Below are positions 36,301-43,638 of a DNA stretch of 64,000 bases, one piece after another. Location of the stretch: positions 372,001 to 436,000 of the forward strand of contig CAWJLS010000007.1 of the NCBI GenBank assembly GCA_963843755.1. The letters are read 5' to 3'. Position 1 is the stretch's first letter, and every line of letters begins with the position of its first letter. The notes below the pieces were generated by a model, which saw only the letters and a list, made by a program, of their open reading frames with translations, had not been told where the DNA came from and made no database searches. The translations under genes and the position numbers were made by a program. This DNA is from CAWJLS01 sp963843755. GTDB taxonomy: Bacteria > Acidobacteriota > Thermoanaerobaculia > Multivoradales > DATKCC01.

Positions 36301-36571
36301 TCAGCCGGGGCGGGGGAGGCGCGCCGTTCCGGTCCGTCTGCCCGAGCGGGTCATCGAGCGCCACCTCCGCCCCGACCAGGGCGCGGAGGCCGGCGGCGCG
36401 GGCCGCGGCGTGGAGCCGAGGGGCGCCGTAGACGCCGTTGCGGTCGACCAGGGCGAGGGCCGGCAGATCGAGCTCCGCGGCCCGGTGGACCAGGTCTTCG
36501 GGGGCGGAGGCCGCCTCCAGGAACGAGAACGCGGAGGCGGCCCGTAGCTCGGCGTAGCGCGGCGGGGCCAT
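33350..36571 (-). CDS. dnaE2: Error-prone DNA polymerase III alpha subunit (DnaE2/ImuC)
   Basis: A 1073-residue C-family polymerase for translesion synthesis. It has an N-terminal PHP domain (YAELRAASAFSFLEAASAPE, then ALALVDRNGVYG). The polymerase palm carries the catalytic aspartates in PDIDLDLPSGDQRERV (about residue 420). The fingers include AILAQGRGSAANSAVCYALS-type sequence. Helix-hairpin-helix and OB regions follow near the C-terminus (LKTAGSVIVRQRPGTANGIL). It is shorter than DnaE1 and lacks its C-terminal tail, as DnaE2 does. ImuA and ImuB are encoded just upstream on the same strand but from their own promoter. A 17-bp operator-like motif lies 15 bases before the start. Confidence 0.95.
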   Translation of the reverse strand: MAPPRYAELRAASAFSFLEAASAPEDLVHRAAELDLPALALVDRNGVYGAPRLHAAARAAGLRALVGAEVALDDPLGQTDRNGAPPPPRLTLLVESRTGYRNLCRLLTSAALGRPKGDPLATWDQVAAHTAGLHCLVGGGDPVTRALLGGRIGARPGVDPGADPKTGGAKAAPAADGSPRRLLERLRALFPGRLHIELQRHHLRAEEHRNRALLDLAASLRLPTVATNGVRYARPEDKPLQDVLSVIHHRTTLDRAGRLLEGHRERHLKSPAEMAALFSEAPGALERAAELAERLDFTLQDLGYRFPDFPLPPGETPDSYLRHLAWNGARARFRPLTARAQAQIERELAMIETLGLAGYFLIVWDIVRFCKEQGILAQGRGSAANSAVCYALSITAVDPVKMDLLFERFLSEERGEWPDIDLDLPSGDQRERVIQYVYRRYGERGAAMTANVITYRDRSAAREVAKALGYSRAQEDRLSKTLGRISYDTSRGDQPSLEAALAEAGFDPRERRVRLFADLWQQVHHLPRHLGQHSGGMVIAAGRLDEVVPLEPAAMEGRVVVQWDKEDCADLGIVKVDLLGLGMLGALEEAVPLIREREGVHIDLAHLPPDDPKTFRMLREADTAGVFQVESRAQMASLPRNRPERFYDLVIQVAIIRPGPIAGNLAHPYFERRRGREPVTYPHPCLEPILERTLGVPLFQEQILKIAMAAAGFSGGEAEELRRAMGFKRSRDAMRRIEDRLRAGMRERGIVGPAQEEILRGITSFALYGFPESHAASFALIAYASAYLKAHHPTAFLIALLNAWPMGFYHPATLIQDARRHGVDVLPIDVNHSDWTCTWEEGRCRLGLRYVRGLRRETGHALAHERHAAGPYASIEELAHRTSLRDDELATLSAVGALASLGLTRRQALWQAARAARPAGPLLEDQPDESPSPLAEMTPVEETVADFEGTSLTTGVHPMVHLRRALKAKGVVRTTDLARFPEGTRLKTAGSVIVRQRPGTANGILFVTLEDESGMTQAIVPAELFREHRALIAGAPGLVVEGIVQAKDGSISLRAERFWPLPKLAAIESHDFR

Positions 36572-36580
36572 CGTCTGGAG

Positions 36581-36603
36581 AGTATAGCGTAATCAGAGCG
36601 TAA
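36581..36603 (-). promoter_or_regulatory. dnaE2 promoter with shared SOS-type operator candidate
   Basis: On the minus strand TTACGCTCTGATTACGC (a direct repeat TTACGC-N5-TTACGC) runs straight into TATACT, a good -10 box, nine bases before the ATG of dnaE2. The same motif with one change precedes imuA and is also followed by a -10-like box. A repressor bound here would block RNA polymerase. LexA is the obvious candidate, but this is inference. Confidence 0.7.
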
Positions 36604-36673
36604 TTTTGTCGCCTCCCATGGTGCCGCGTGCCGGCGTCGGGGCTCTCGGCGAGGGGTCGGAGGAGGGGTTCCC

Positions 36674-36981
36674 GCCGGGCCCTGCGTCGCTCAATCCACC
36701 GCCTCGACCGGGACCGGCACTGGGCCCGGAACCGTCGCCGAGGAGCAGCTCTCCGGAGAGACCACCGTCACCCTGGTCGAGATCCCGGTCCAGGTGCTCG
36801 ACGCCGACGGCAACCCGGTGCGTGGGCTCACCGCCGACGATTTCGCCATCTACGACGAAGGCGAGCGGCGATCCGGTTGGTCCGCGAGGGGCTCGAGCCG
36901 TCCGACCTGGTCGGCGTGACCTTCTTCCACGGCCGGAGCGGCTCGTCCTCTCGTCACGAGGTGGTTGTCGTCGAATCGTAG
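36674..36981 (+). pseudogene. Relic of a VWFA-related secreted protein gene
   Basis: Two blocks of protein-like sequence lie in different frames. Block 1 (about 36674-36871) reads TTVTLVEIPVQVLDADGNPV followed by RGLTADDFAIYDEGERR, the typical N-terminal strand of VWA-domain secreted proteins of Acidobacteriota. It is preceded by what looks like a signal-peptide end (PCVAQSTAS). Block 2 (36868-36981) shifts frame and reads IRLVREGLEPSDLVGVTFF, a later piece of that family, before a stop. Around 50 residues seem lost between them and the rest of the gene is absent. No start codon with a signal peptide remains. The end overlaps imuB head-to-head. Confidence 0.7.
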
Positions 36982-38639
36982 ATCCCGTCCGCGTACCAGG
37001 TGCCGGTCCGCCGGTCCCGGTAGATCCGGTACAGGCCGCCGCCGGCGAGCTCGACGTCCCAGTACTCCCGCTCGGCCGGATCGTCGGTCCACCATCCCTC
37101 CTCCAGGTGCCACGGACCGGCGGCGACGCGGACCCGGCCGTCGATCGGCGGCCGCTTGGCGTCGGAGGAGGCGGCCGCGGCGGGGGCGGTGCGGATCGAG
37201 AGCAGGCGCCGCGGGTCGGCCGGCGAGGACTCTTCACCCTCGATCACCTCGAGCTCCACCGGTGGTCGCAGGGCGCGCACACTCAGCAGACCGCGCCCGC
37301 GGGCAGGACGGCGCCGGACCGGCGGCGGGGGCGGCGGATCGTAGGGGGCGAGCTCGAAATGCTCCGGGCGATGGGCGTCGACCGGCCGGGGGGAGCCCAC
37401 CCGCCCCGGACCGAGCAGGGCGAACAACCGGGCGATGGTGGTGGCCAGGCGGTCCGGGGCCAGGGCCGCCGGGCCGAGCAGGGAGAGCTGGGCGCCGCGG
37501 GGCTCGTTCGGGTGGGCGGCGAAGGTGAAGCCGGCGACCGGCGCGCCGGGCGGCCGGGCCTCGAGATCGAGCCGCACCAGGGTGAGCAGGGCCTTGGTGT
37601 CGGTGGTCGGAGCCGGCAGCTCGAGGCTCCGGTCGGCGTGGCCGTCGGGCTCGAGCCGCAGGGCCAGCTCCAGCCGGGCGCAGGCGAGACCGCGGGTCTC
37701 GAGCCGCCGGCAGAGGCGCTCGAGGGCGGTCCGGGCGACGAACAGGAACGGTTCCAGCGCGACCAGGGGCCACTCCAGGTCCATGCCCTCGGAGAACGAC
37801 GGCGGCGGCTCCCGGGGGGCGAGCGGCCGGGGATCGAGGCCCCGGGCCACCGCCTGGAGGGCGCGCCCCGCCTCGCCCAGGCGGCTGGCGACCTGGGCGG
37901 CGGGGAGCCGGGCGAGGGCGCCCACGGAACGGACACCCCAGCGCTCCAGCGCGGCGGCCACCCGCACCTCGGGGGAGAGGCGCTCGAGCGGCAGTGGCGC
38001 GAGGAACAGGGCCTCCTCGCCCGCCGGCACGACGGTGGGACCGGGGCCGTCGGCGGCCGCGACCCGGGCCGCCAGCTTGCTGGCCGCGATCCCCACCCGG
38101 ACCGGGAGCCCGGCGGCCTCCGCGGCGGCGGCCATGGCGCGGCCTGCATCTCGTTCGGCCCGTTCGGCCCACTCTGCTCGCTCGGAGGCTCCGCGTGTCG
38201 CGCCGGGGTCGGCGTCGCCGGGATCGTCCTGCCCCGGTCCGGCGGCGTGGCGCTCGATGCCGGTGATATCCAGGTAGACCACGCCCTCGTCCCCCTCGCC
38301 GATCCCGTCCTGGACGCGGGGGGAGAAGGCCTCCGCCACGTCGAGCAGCGCCTCGCGGGCCGAGCGTTCGCACTCCGGGTCCCGTCCGCGGGCGGCCAGG
38401 TCGGGCAGCAGCGCCCGCGCCTGGGGCAGGCTCATGCCGGTCCGGATGCCGGCCTTGCGGGCGGGGCGGGTGGCGGCGACCACCCGGGCGCGCGCCCCGA
38501 CCCCTTCGAGCACGGCGAGTGCCTCGTCGCGGAGCTCGGGCTCGCTGCGCAGGCGGGCGGCGAGCGGGAAGAGGGGGACCGCCAGGCAGGCGATCCGGAC
38601 GCGGCACGGAGGGCTCTCGGACATCGGCGCATCGGCCAT
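36954..38639 (-). CDS. imuB: Y-family polymerase-like mutasome protein ImuB
   Basis: A 561-residue protein of the ImuB type: a Y-family polymerase fold that has usually lost catalysis and acts as the hub joining DnaE2, ImuA and the sliding clamp. The N-terminal palm-like region starts MADAPMSESPPCRVRIACLA, then RKAGIRTGMSLPQARALLP and GVVYLDITGIERHAAG. A helix-hairpin-helix region follows (ERWGVRSVGALARLPAAQV), then a little-finger-like part. The C-terminal about 200 residues include the strand-rich tail YWDVELAGGGLYRIYRDRRT, a common ImuB end. The frame is open to 39080, but I start at 38639, 14 bp after imuA. A 9-bp tandem repeat encodes ERAEWAERAE near residue 155. Confidence 0.9.
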   Translation of the reverse strand: MADAPMSESPPCRVRIACLAVPLFPLAARLRSEPELRDEALAVLEGVGARARVVAATRPARKAGIRTGMSLPQARALLPDLAARGRDPECERSAREALLDVAEAFSPRVQDGIGEGDEGVVYLDITGIERHAAGPGQDDPGDADPGATRGASERAEWAERAERDAGRAMAAAAEAAGLPVRVGIAASKLAARVAAADGPGPTVVPAGEEALFLAPLPLERLSPEVRVAAALERWGVRSVGALARLPAAQVASRLGEAGRALQAVARGLDPRPLAPREPPPSFSEGMDLEWPLVALEPFLFVARTALERLCRRLETRGLACARLELALRLEPDGHADRSLELPAPTTDTKALLTLVRLDLEARPPGAPVAGFTFAAHPNEPRGAQLSLLGPAALAPDRLATTIARLFALLGPGRVGSPRPVDAHRPEHFELAPYDPPPPPPVRRRPARGRGLLSVRALRPPVELEVIEGEESSPADPRRLLSIRTAPAAAASSDAKRPPIDGRVRVAAGPWHLEEGWWTDDPAEREYWDVELAGGGLYRIYRDRRTGTWYADGIYDSTTTTS

Positions 38640-38653
38640 GGAGCGGCGGGGCG

Positions 38654-39625
38654 TCAGGCCCCGGAAGCGCCGACGGCGACGAGCGGCCGCTCGGCGGGGG
38701 GCCGGATCAGGGGCTCGATGGGAGGTTCGACCGGGTGCCCGACCGGCGTGGGGCGCGGGCGCCGCCGCCGTTCCGGAGGGCGCTCGCGACCCTCCTCCCG
38801 GCCGGTGTCGTAGGCCAGGGCGTCGGCCGTGAGCAGGCGCAGGCGCTCCTCCGTCGACGGCGGCCGCGTCCGGGCCTTCTCCAGTCGGAGGTCGGCGTCG
38901 AGCCCCAGGACGAGCGGTCGTGTCTCCGTTCCCCGGCCGGCGCGCGCGACGGCGCGGCCGAGCCGTCGCCGTCCGCTCACCGTCAGCACGGTCGCGGCGG
39001 CGGCGCCGCTCACCCGGTAGGGGGAGGAGATCAGCAGGGCGCCGCCGTGGCGCTCGGCGGTGCGGGCGAGCCGCAGCCACGCCGCGGTGGGGCCGCGGCC
39101 GCCGGGGACCGGGGGGAGCCCCAAGTCGACGACCACCAGGGGAAACCCGCCGGTGAGCAGCATCTCGGCCCCGGCGAGGGTCTCCCGGACGGAGCGGGGG
39201 CGCAGCCAGAGGAGCCGGTCGAGCCGGGCGCCGGCGGCCAGCAGGTCGAGCGGCTGGAGGCCGTCCCCCAGGTCGACGAAGGCCGCGCTCTCGCCGGCGC
39301 CGGCCGCTCCGGCCAGGGCGGCAAGCAGGATCGAGAACCGGCCGCAGGAGCGGCCGCCGGTCAGCTCCACCAACTCGCCGCGGGCCAGGCCTCCGCCGAG
39401 CAGCCGGTCGAGCTCCGGCAGGGCTGTGGCGAGTGGGGGAGGGCGGTCCTCCGCGGCGCGGCGCCGGACGAGCTCTCGGCCGGTGGTGAGGCGCTGGCGG
39501 AGGGTGGCGAGGTCGACAAGGGAAGGCTCGGGGGCCGGCCGGGATTCGTCGCGGGGGGTAGGCGCGTCAAGCTCTCCGGCCGGGTCCCCCTCGAGCCATT
39601 CCATACTCTGGATCAGTGCTGCCAT
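38654..39625 (-). CDS. imuA: RecA-like mutasome protein ImuA
   Basis: A 323-residue RecA/SulA-like protein. Residues about 66-230 form the RecA-type core: PLATALPELDRLLGGGLARG, then a P-loop position reading ELTGGRSCGRFS. This lacks the Lys-Ser/Thr of a true Walker A, as in many ImuA proteins. Later strands are AAFVDLGDGLQPLDL and FPLVVVDLGLPPV. The C-terminus is Arg/Pro-rich (RPPERRRRPRPTP). ImuA helps recruit the translesion complex. It is the first gene of the imuA-imuB operon, with an operator-like motif 96 bases before its start. Confidence 0.88.
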   Translation of the reverse strand: MAALIQSMEWLEGDPAGELDAPTPRDESRPAPEPSLVDLATLRQRLTTGRELVRRRAAEDRPPPLATALPELDRLLGGGLARGELVELTGGRSCGRFSILLAALAGAAGAGESAAFVDLGDGLQPLDLLAAGARLDRLLWLRPRSVRETLAGAEMLLTGGFPLVVVDLGLPPVPGGRGPTAAWLRLARTAERHGGALLISSPYRVSGAAAATVLTVSGRRRLGRAVARAGRGTETRPLVLGLDADLRLEKARTRPPSTEERLRLLTADALAYDTGREEGRERPPERRRRPRPTPVGHPVEPPIEPLIRPPAERPLVAVGASGA

Positions 39626-39681
39626 CTGACGTCATCGGTCCATGGTCTCGTCGATCGCCAGGACGGTGGCGCGCCAAGTGT

Positions 39682-39737
39682 TACGCTCTTTCGCCGCCAT
39701 CCGAGGAGATGCATGATAGGCGTAATAAGAGCGTAAG
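39682..39737. promoter_or_regulatory. imuA promoter with shared SOS-type operator candidate
   Basis: On the minus strand TTACGCTCTTATTACGC (39737-39721) is followed after one base by TATCAT (39719-39714), a -10-like box. It differs from the dnaE2 motif at one of 17 positions. In addition TTACGCTCTT occurs on the plus strand at 39682-39691, making a 10-bp inverted pair with 39728-39737, so a second half-site lies downstream of the start of transcription. Confidence 0.7.
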
Positions 39738-39749
39738 TCAAGGGCCTGA

Positions 39750-39782
39750 AAAACGGGCGGCGCGGAAGGCCGCGCCGCCCGT
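39750..39782 (-). terminator. Rho-independent terminator of the tandem secreted-protein operon
   Basis: A perfect 12-bp stem (CGGGCGGCGCGG at 39755-39766 with 39771-39782) and a four-base loop, followed on the minus strand by T5 (39754-39750). It lies 25 bases after the stop at 39807. It also separates that operon from the imuA promoter. Confidence 0.9.
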
Positions 39783-39806
39783 CGGGAACCGGAAGAAGGG
39801 TGCTGC

Positions 39807-40265
39807 TCAGACGTCGAGGAACCGGGCCACGCGGGCGACCGTGTGCGCGGGGAACGCCACGTGCACATGGGCGTCCGGGGCGTCCACCTGGACCACGAAG
39901 GTGCCGCCACGCTTGGTGACCTGGACCGATTCGTCGTTCGTCATCACGTTCACGAGCATCGCGTCCGGGCACCGCTCGAGCTCGCGGGCCATGGTCCGGA
40001 TCATCGGCTGGTAGGGGGCGGCCTCGGTGCGCATCTGCGCCAGATCCTTGGCCGGAAGGGCCACCTCCGCGATGCCGAGCGCGAGATCCAGCAAGGCGGC
40101 GGGGACCGGCACGTAGAGGTTCGTGCCGTCCGGCCCGGTCTCGTGGACCCGCACGGTGACCACACCCGAGCTCACCACCGTGGCGGCCAGGGCGACGCCG
40201 GTGCCGGCGAAGAAGACGGCGACGGCGACGGTCAGGGCGATGGCGATGCGTGCGAGGCGTCCCAT
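39807..40265 (-). CDS. Secreted protein, second of a tandem paralogous pair
   Basis: A 152-residue exported protein of unknown function. A signal peptide covers about 1-28 (RIAIALTVAVAVFFAGTGVA). The mature part has two halves with the same pattern: VVTVRVHETGPDGTNLYVPV then ALLDLAL, and later VVQVDAPDAHVHVAFPAHTV then ARVARFL. The upstream gene (40271-40846) shows the same order, so they are paralogues. I start at the ATG at 40265, where the signal peptide begins, 5 bp after the first gene. Proteins with short acidic V-x-V-H-E repeats occur in envelope-stress loci, but I cannot assign this one. Confidence 0.72.
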   Translation of the reverse strand: MGRLARIAIALTVAVAVFFAGTGVALAATVVSSGVVTVRVHETGPDGTNLYVPVPAALLDLALGIAEVALPAKDLAQMRTEAAPYQPMIRTMARELERCPDAMLVNVMTNDESVQVTKRGGTFVVQVDAPDAHVHVAFPAHTVARVARFLDV

Positions 40266-40270
40266 GGTTT

Positions 40271-40846
40271 CTACTCCGCCTCCGCCACGTTGTCGATCCA
40301 CACGTGGACGCTGGTCTCGCCGTCGCGCACGGTCACCAGGTCCCCGGGGCCCTGGGCGGCCAGAGCCGAGATCGCGGCCTGGAGATCGAGCTGCTCACCC
40401 GGGGCCGACAGCAGGGCGTCGAGCACGGCGATCGGGAAGTGGGCGTGGACCTCGGTGCCGTCCTGGCTCTCCTCGGTCTCGACCCGCAGGTAGTCGCCCT
40501 GCTTGTAGAAGACGATGTTCTCCGTGTCGGTCTGGACCTCGGCGAAGGTGGCGTCGGGGGAGTCCTTGAGGCTCTGGAGCACGCGCCGCAGGTCGTCGAT
40601 GCTGATGTCCGAGTCCTCGATCTCGATCTTGGCGCCGTCGACCTTGAAGTCGCCGGAGTTCTCGATCAGGGGCAGCACGCCTTGGAGGAAGGCCACCGGC
40701 AGGTTGACGGTCACCCGCGTGTTGTCGCCGCCGTCTTCGTGGACCTTGACGTGGATCCAAAGGTCCTGGTTCGCCGTCTGGGCCGCCACCGGCAGGGCGA
40801 CGAGAAGGGCCAGGGCCGCGATGATCAGGGTGTGTCGGGTTTTCAT
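40271..40846 (-). CDS. Secreted protein, first of a tandem paralogous pair
   Basis: A 191-residue exported protein. Its signal peptide is MKTRHTLIIAALALLVALPV ending in AAQ (about 1-23). The mature part starts with WIHVKVHEDGGDNTRVTVNL followed by PVAFLQGVLPLI, aligned by eye with VRVHETGPDGTNLYVPVPAA in the neighbour. It ends with a second strand pair, VHAHFPIAVLDALL and VHVWIDNVAEAE. An acidic middle (KIEIEDSDISIDDLRRVL) is unique to it. AGGAG lies nine bases before the ATG at 40846, supporting that start over the Met eight codons earlier. It leads a two-gene operon that ends in a strong terminator. Confidence 0.72.
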   Translation of the reverse strand: MKTRHTLIIAALALLVALPVAAQTANQDLWIHVKVHEDGGDNTRVTVNLPVAFLQGVLPLIENSGDFKVDGAKIEIEDSDISIDDLRRVLQSLKDSPDATFAEVQTDTENIVFYKQGDYLRVETEESQDGTEVHAHFPIAVLDALLSAPGEQLDLQAAISALAAQGPGDLVTVRDGETSVHVWIDNVAEAE

Positions 40847-40956
40847 CTCGGGTCTCCTTGTGTGGTGCATCGTCCGCGTTCATCCAGCAAGACGACCGGG
40901 ACCCGAGGAATGTTTCATCGGGGGCGCGAGGACGCCCCCGCCCGGAGGCGAGAGGC

Positions 40957-42759
40957 TCAGCTCGTCAGGCCGGCGAGCTCTTCGACCATCTCTTCGACCA
41001 CCTGGAAGCCGCCGCGCCAGAAGTCGGGGTCGCTCATGTCGACGCCGGCCTCCGACAGGATCGCGGTCGGCCGGGCCGAGCCGCCGTGGGCGAGCAGGCG
41101 CATGTAGACCGGCTTGAAGGCGTCGCCCTCTCTCTGGAAGCGCCGGTAGAGCGACAGCACCAGGAGCTGGCCGAAGGCGTAGGAGTAGCAGTAGAAGGGG
41201 CTCTGGTAGATGTGCGGGATCGACAGCCACTCGTAGCGGAACTCGTCGGGAACCTCGATGCTGTCGCCGAACTGCTCGGCCAGGTTGTCGAGGTAGATCT
41301 GCTCGAGGGCCTCGAGCGAGCTGCCGGCGCGGATCGCATCGTGGGCGGCGCTCTCGAACAGCACGAAGTAGGTCTGGCGCAGCACCGTGGCGTAGATGTC
41401 GTCGACCGACTTGGCGAGGATCTCCCGGCGGACCAGCGGGTCGCGCTCCTGCGCCAGCAGCCGCTGGGTGACCAGGATCTCCGCGAACACGGAGGCGGTC
41501 TCGGCCAGCGGCAGGGACGACTGCTGGGTGAGCGCGGAGTGGTCGGCCGCCATCATGCTGTGGATCGCGTGGCCGAGCTCATGGGCGAGGGTGGCCACGT
41601 CCCGCGGCTGGTCGGTGTAGTTGACCAGGACCCAGGGGGTCAGCGACGGCAGCACGGTCGAGCACATGGCGCCGCCCCGCTTTCCCTTGCGGACGGCGGA
41701 GTCGATGTGGTCCTCGGCGAACACCCGCTCGGCCAGCTCGGCGAAGCGCGGGTGGAAGTCGTCGAAGGTCTCGAGCACCAGGCGCACCGCCTCGTCGTAG
41801 GGCACCAGGCGATCCGACGTGCCGATCGGCGCGTACAGATCGTAGCGGCGGAGGCGCTCCATCCCGAGCCAGCCGGCCTTGAGCCGGAAGTAGCGCTGGA
41901 AGACCCCGCGGCTCTCCCGGCACACCGAGAGCAGCGTCTCCACGGCGTCGTCCGGGACGTCGTTGTTGAGGTTGCGCACCGCGATCGGCGAGGCGAGGCC
42001 GCGCAGGTCGACGTTTTCCGATGCCCAGTCGCGCACCCGGTGGGCGTAGATCTGCCCGAGGACGCCGGCCTCGTCGCCGTAGACCCGGTAGAGCTCCCGG
42101 TAGGCGCGCGAGCGCAGGTCCGGGTCGGTGGAGTAGGCGTACCGCATCAGCTCGTCCCGGGTCAGCCGCCGCGTGGTGCCGTCCACCTCGAGCTCGAACT
42201 CGAGCCGGTTGGTGAGCATGGAGTAGACCGTCACCAGGGCGTCGACCCCGTTGGCGTCCTTGAGGTTGATGATCTGCTCGCTGCGTTCGTCGAGGGTGTA
42301 GGGAGCGAACAGCCGCAGCTCCTCGAGGTAGTGCCGCTCATCGGGGTGGGTCGCACCATCGGGGAGCAGGCGCTCGGCCTCGGCGGTCGGAAGAGCGCGC
42401 CACCAGAGGCTGAAGAAGAGCATGCGGTTGAAGACCCCGGTCAAGAACTCGTGGACCCGGTTGCGCAGGTTGAGGTTCTCCGGCGACTGGGTGTCGGCCG
42501 AGAAGGCCAGCGATGCGAAGCCCGACAAGACCCAGGCCCGTTCGACGATTCGCTGGTACTCCTGGAGGATCGCCACGAGCGTGGCCGGCGTGAGCGCTTC
42601 GGAGAGGTCGTTCCGGTGCCGTTCGAACCGGTCGACGGCGTGGCGGATCTCGTCGAACCGCTCGGAGAGCGTCTGCTCGCCGGCATCCGGGAGCAGCTCG
42701 CTGAGGTTCCAGGTCGACGGGCGGTGCTCGGTGGTCGTGGACAGGGGGCTCGTCGTCAT
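40957..42759 (-). CDS. pepF: M3-family oligoendopeptidase F
   Basis: A 600-residue cytosolic zinc metallopeptidase that trims peptides of about 7-17 residues. The HExxH motif is in LAHELGHAIHSMMA (about residue 393), and the downstream Glu ligand is in LPLAETASVFAE. ERSEQIINLKDANG and SPFYCYSYAFGQLLVLSLYR are other family segments. The frame is open to 43074, but sequence upstream of 42759 is Arg/Pro-rich and non-coding in character, so MTTSPLSTTTEHRPSTWNLS is taken as the start. A 42-bp near-identical copy of part of this gene lies at 33043-33084. Confidence 0.94.
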   Translation of the reverse strand: MTTSPLSTTTEHRPSTWNLSELLPDAGEQTLSERFDEIRHAVDRFERHRNDLSEALTPATLVAILQEYQRIVERAWVLSGFASLAFSADTQSPENLNLRNRVHEFLTGVFNRMLFFSLWWRALPTAEAERLLPDGATHPDERHYLEELRLFAPYTLDERSEQIINLKDANGVDALVTVYSMLTNRLEFELEVDGTTRRLTRDELMRYAYSTDPDLRSRAYRELYRVYGDEAGVLGQIYAHRVRDWASENVDLRGLASPIAVRNLNNDVPDDAVETLLSVCRESRGVFQRYFRLKAGWLGMERLRRYDLYAPIGTSDRLVPYDEAVRLVLETFDDFHPRFAELAERVFAEDHIDSAVRKGKRGGAMCSTVLPSLTPWVLVNYTDQPRDVATLAHELGHAIHSMMAADHSALTQQSSLPLAETASVFAEILVTQRLLAQERDPLVRREILAKSVDDIYATVLRQTYFVLFESAAHDAIRAGSSLEALEQIYLDNLAEQFGDSIEVPDEFRYEWLSIPHIYQSPFYCYSYAFGQLLVLSLYRRFQREGDAFKPVYMRLLAHGGSARPTAILSEAGVDMSDPDFWRGGFQVVEEMVEELAGLTS

Positions 42760-43112
42760 CGGTGTCTTTTCGTCGGTCGGTCGAGGAAGATCCGGCGCGG
42801 GCTCGCCGGGGCATCGTCTGCGGTGCGCAGGCCGTGGTCGGGCCGGCCGGGTGCGACGACTCGACAGTCTATCGTGCCCGGAGCCTGCCCGCAGGCGTTC
42901 GACGGCCCCGCCGTGTCCCGTTTTTGGCCGTTCGGCATACGGGTTATTGATAGATGGCCACGTCCGAGAGAGTCCTCGAGACGGTTTCCTCCGTGGGAAC
43001 CACCTCGCCCGTGTGTGCGGTGCTCGGACTGCTACGCCATTTTTCGCCGCAAGGTGCAAAAGATCCCGAATCAAGAAATAATTGGTAGATTGAGGGAGAA
43101 AGGAGATTCCCT
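42760..43112. other. Divergent spacer between pepF and a small secreted-protein gene
   Basis: 353 bases with no credible gene. It becomes AT-richer toward 43080 (AATCAAGAAATAATTGG). A strong AAAGGAG site precedes the ATG at 43113. Both promoters should be here, but none was assigned. Confidence 0.45.
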
Positions 43113-43448
43113 ATGTTCCCGATTTCGAAACGAGTCCTGGCTGCGGTCGCCGTCGTCGCCCTGCTGAGCGTCACCCTGTTCGCCGTCCCCGCCCAGGCCG
43201 CCGGCCTCCGGGCCTTCGACACCGTCGACACCCCGACCTGGTCGATCTTTTCCCTGGGCTTCTGGCAGAACGCCTTCAGCCCGATCCTCGCGTGGTTCCA
43301 GTCCGAGGATCATCAGCCGACGGTGCAGAAGGCGGGGGGGCCGCAGAGTCTGTTCGACCGGGTGGGGAACGCGTTCGACCCGAACGGTGCGAGGATTCTC
43401 AGCACGGCATCCGATCCGATTCCGACGCCGGAGCCCGGGATCAACTGA
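43113..43448 (+). CDS. Small secreted protein of unknown function
   Basis: A 111-residue exported protein. A signal peptide covers 1-29 (RVLAAVAVVALLSVTLFAV then PAQAAG). The mature 80 residues include WSIFSLGFWQNAFSPILAWF, a Trp/Phe-rich amphipathic stretch, and a Pro-rich end (SDPIPTPEPGIN). The ribosome site AAAGGAG is well placed. The TPR gene follows about 190 bp later on the same strand. I recognise no family. The aromatic amphipathic segment could touch membranes, but this is only a remark on composition. Confidence 0.7.
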   Translation: MFPISKRVLAAVAVVALLSVTLFAVPAQAAGLRAFDTVDTPTWSIFSLGFWQNAFSPILAWFQSEDHQPTVQKAGGPQSLFDRVGNAFDPNGARILSTASDPIPTPEPGIN

Positions 43449-43638
43449 TCGACACCAGCTCCGTCGAGTCGTGGGTTCTCGTCAGGGATACGGAGGACGG
43501 CCTTCTGGGCAGAGGCAACCTTCTCGACAAGTCCCCGTATACAAGGCAGGGGGTTGCGCCCCGGGAGGAAAGGTCATAGAGTTATAGCAGATGATGTTCA
43601 ATTCGGTGGTTGCTCAGAAGCCTGGGGAGGTGCGCTAG

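Noticed and set aside
36606..38813. 735-residue plus-strand frame across imuB
   Set aside because: It is antisense to a well-supported ImuB with low-complexity Gly/Arg composition. Only the part before 36981 in two other frames matches a known family.
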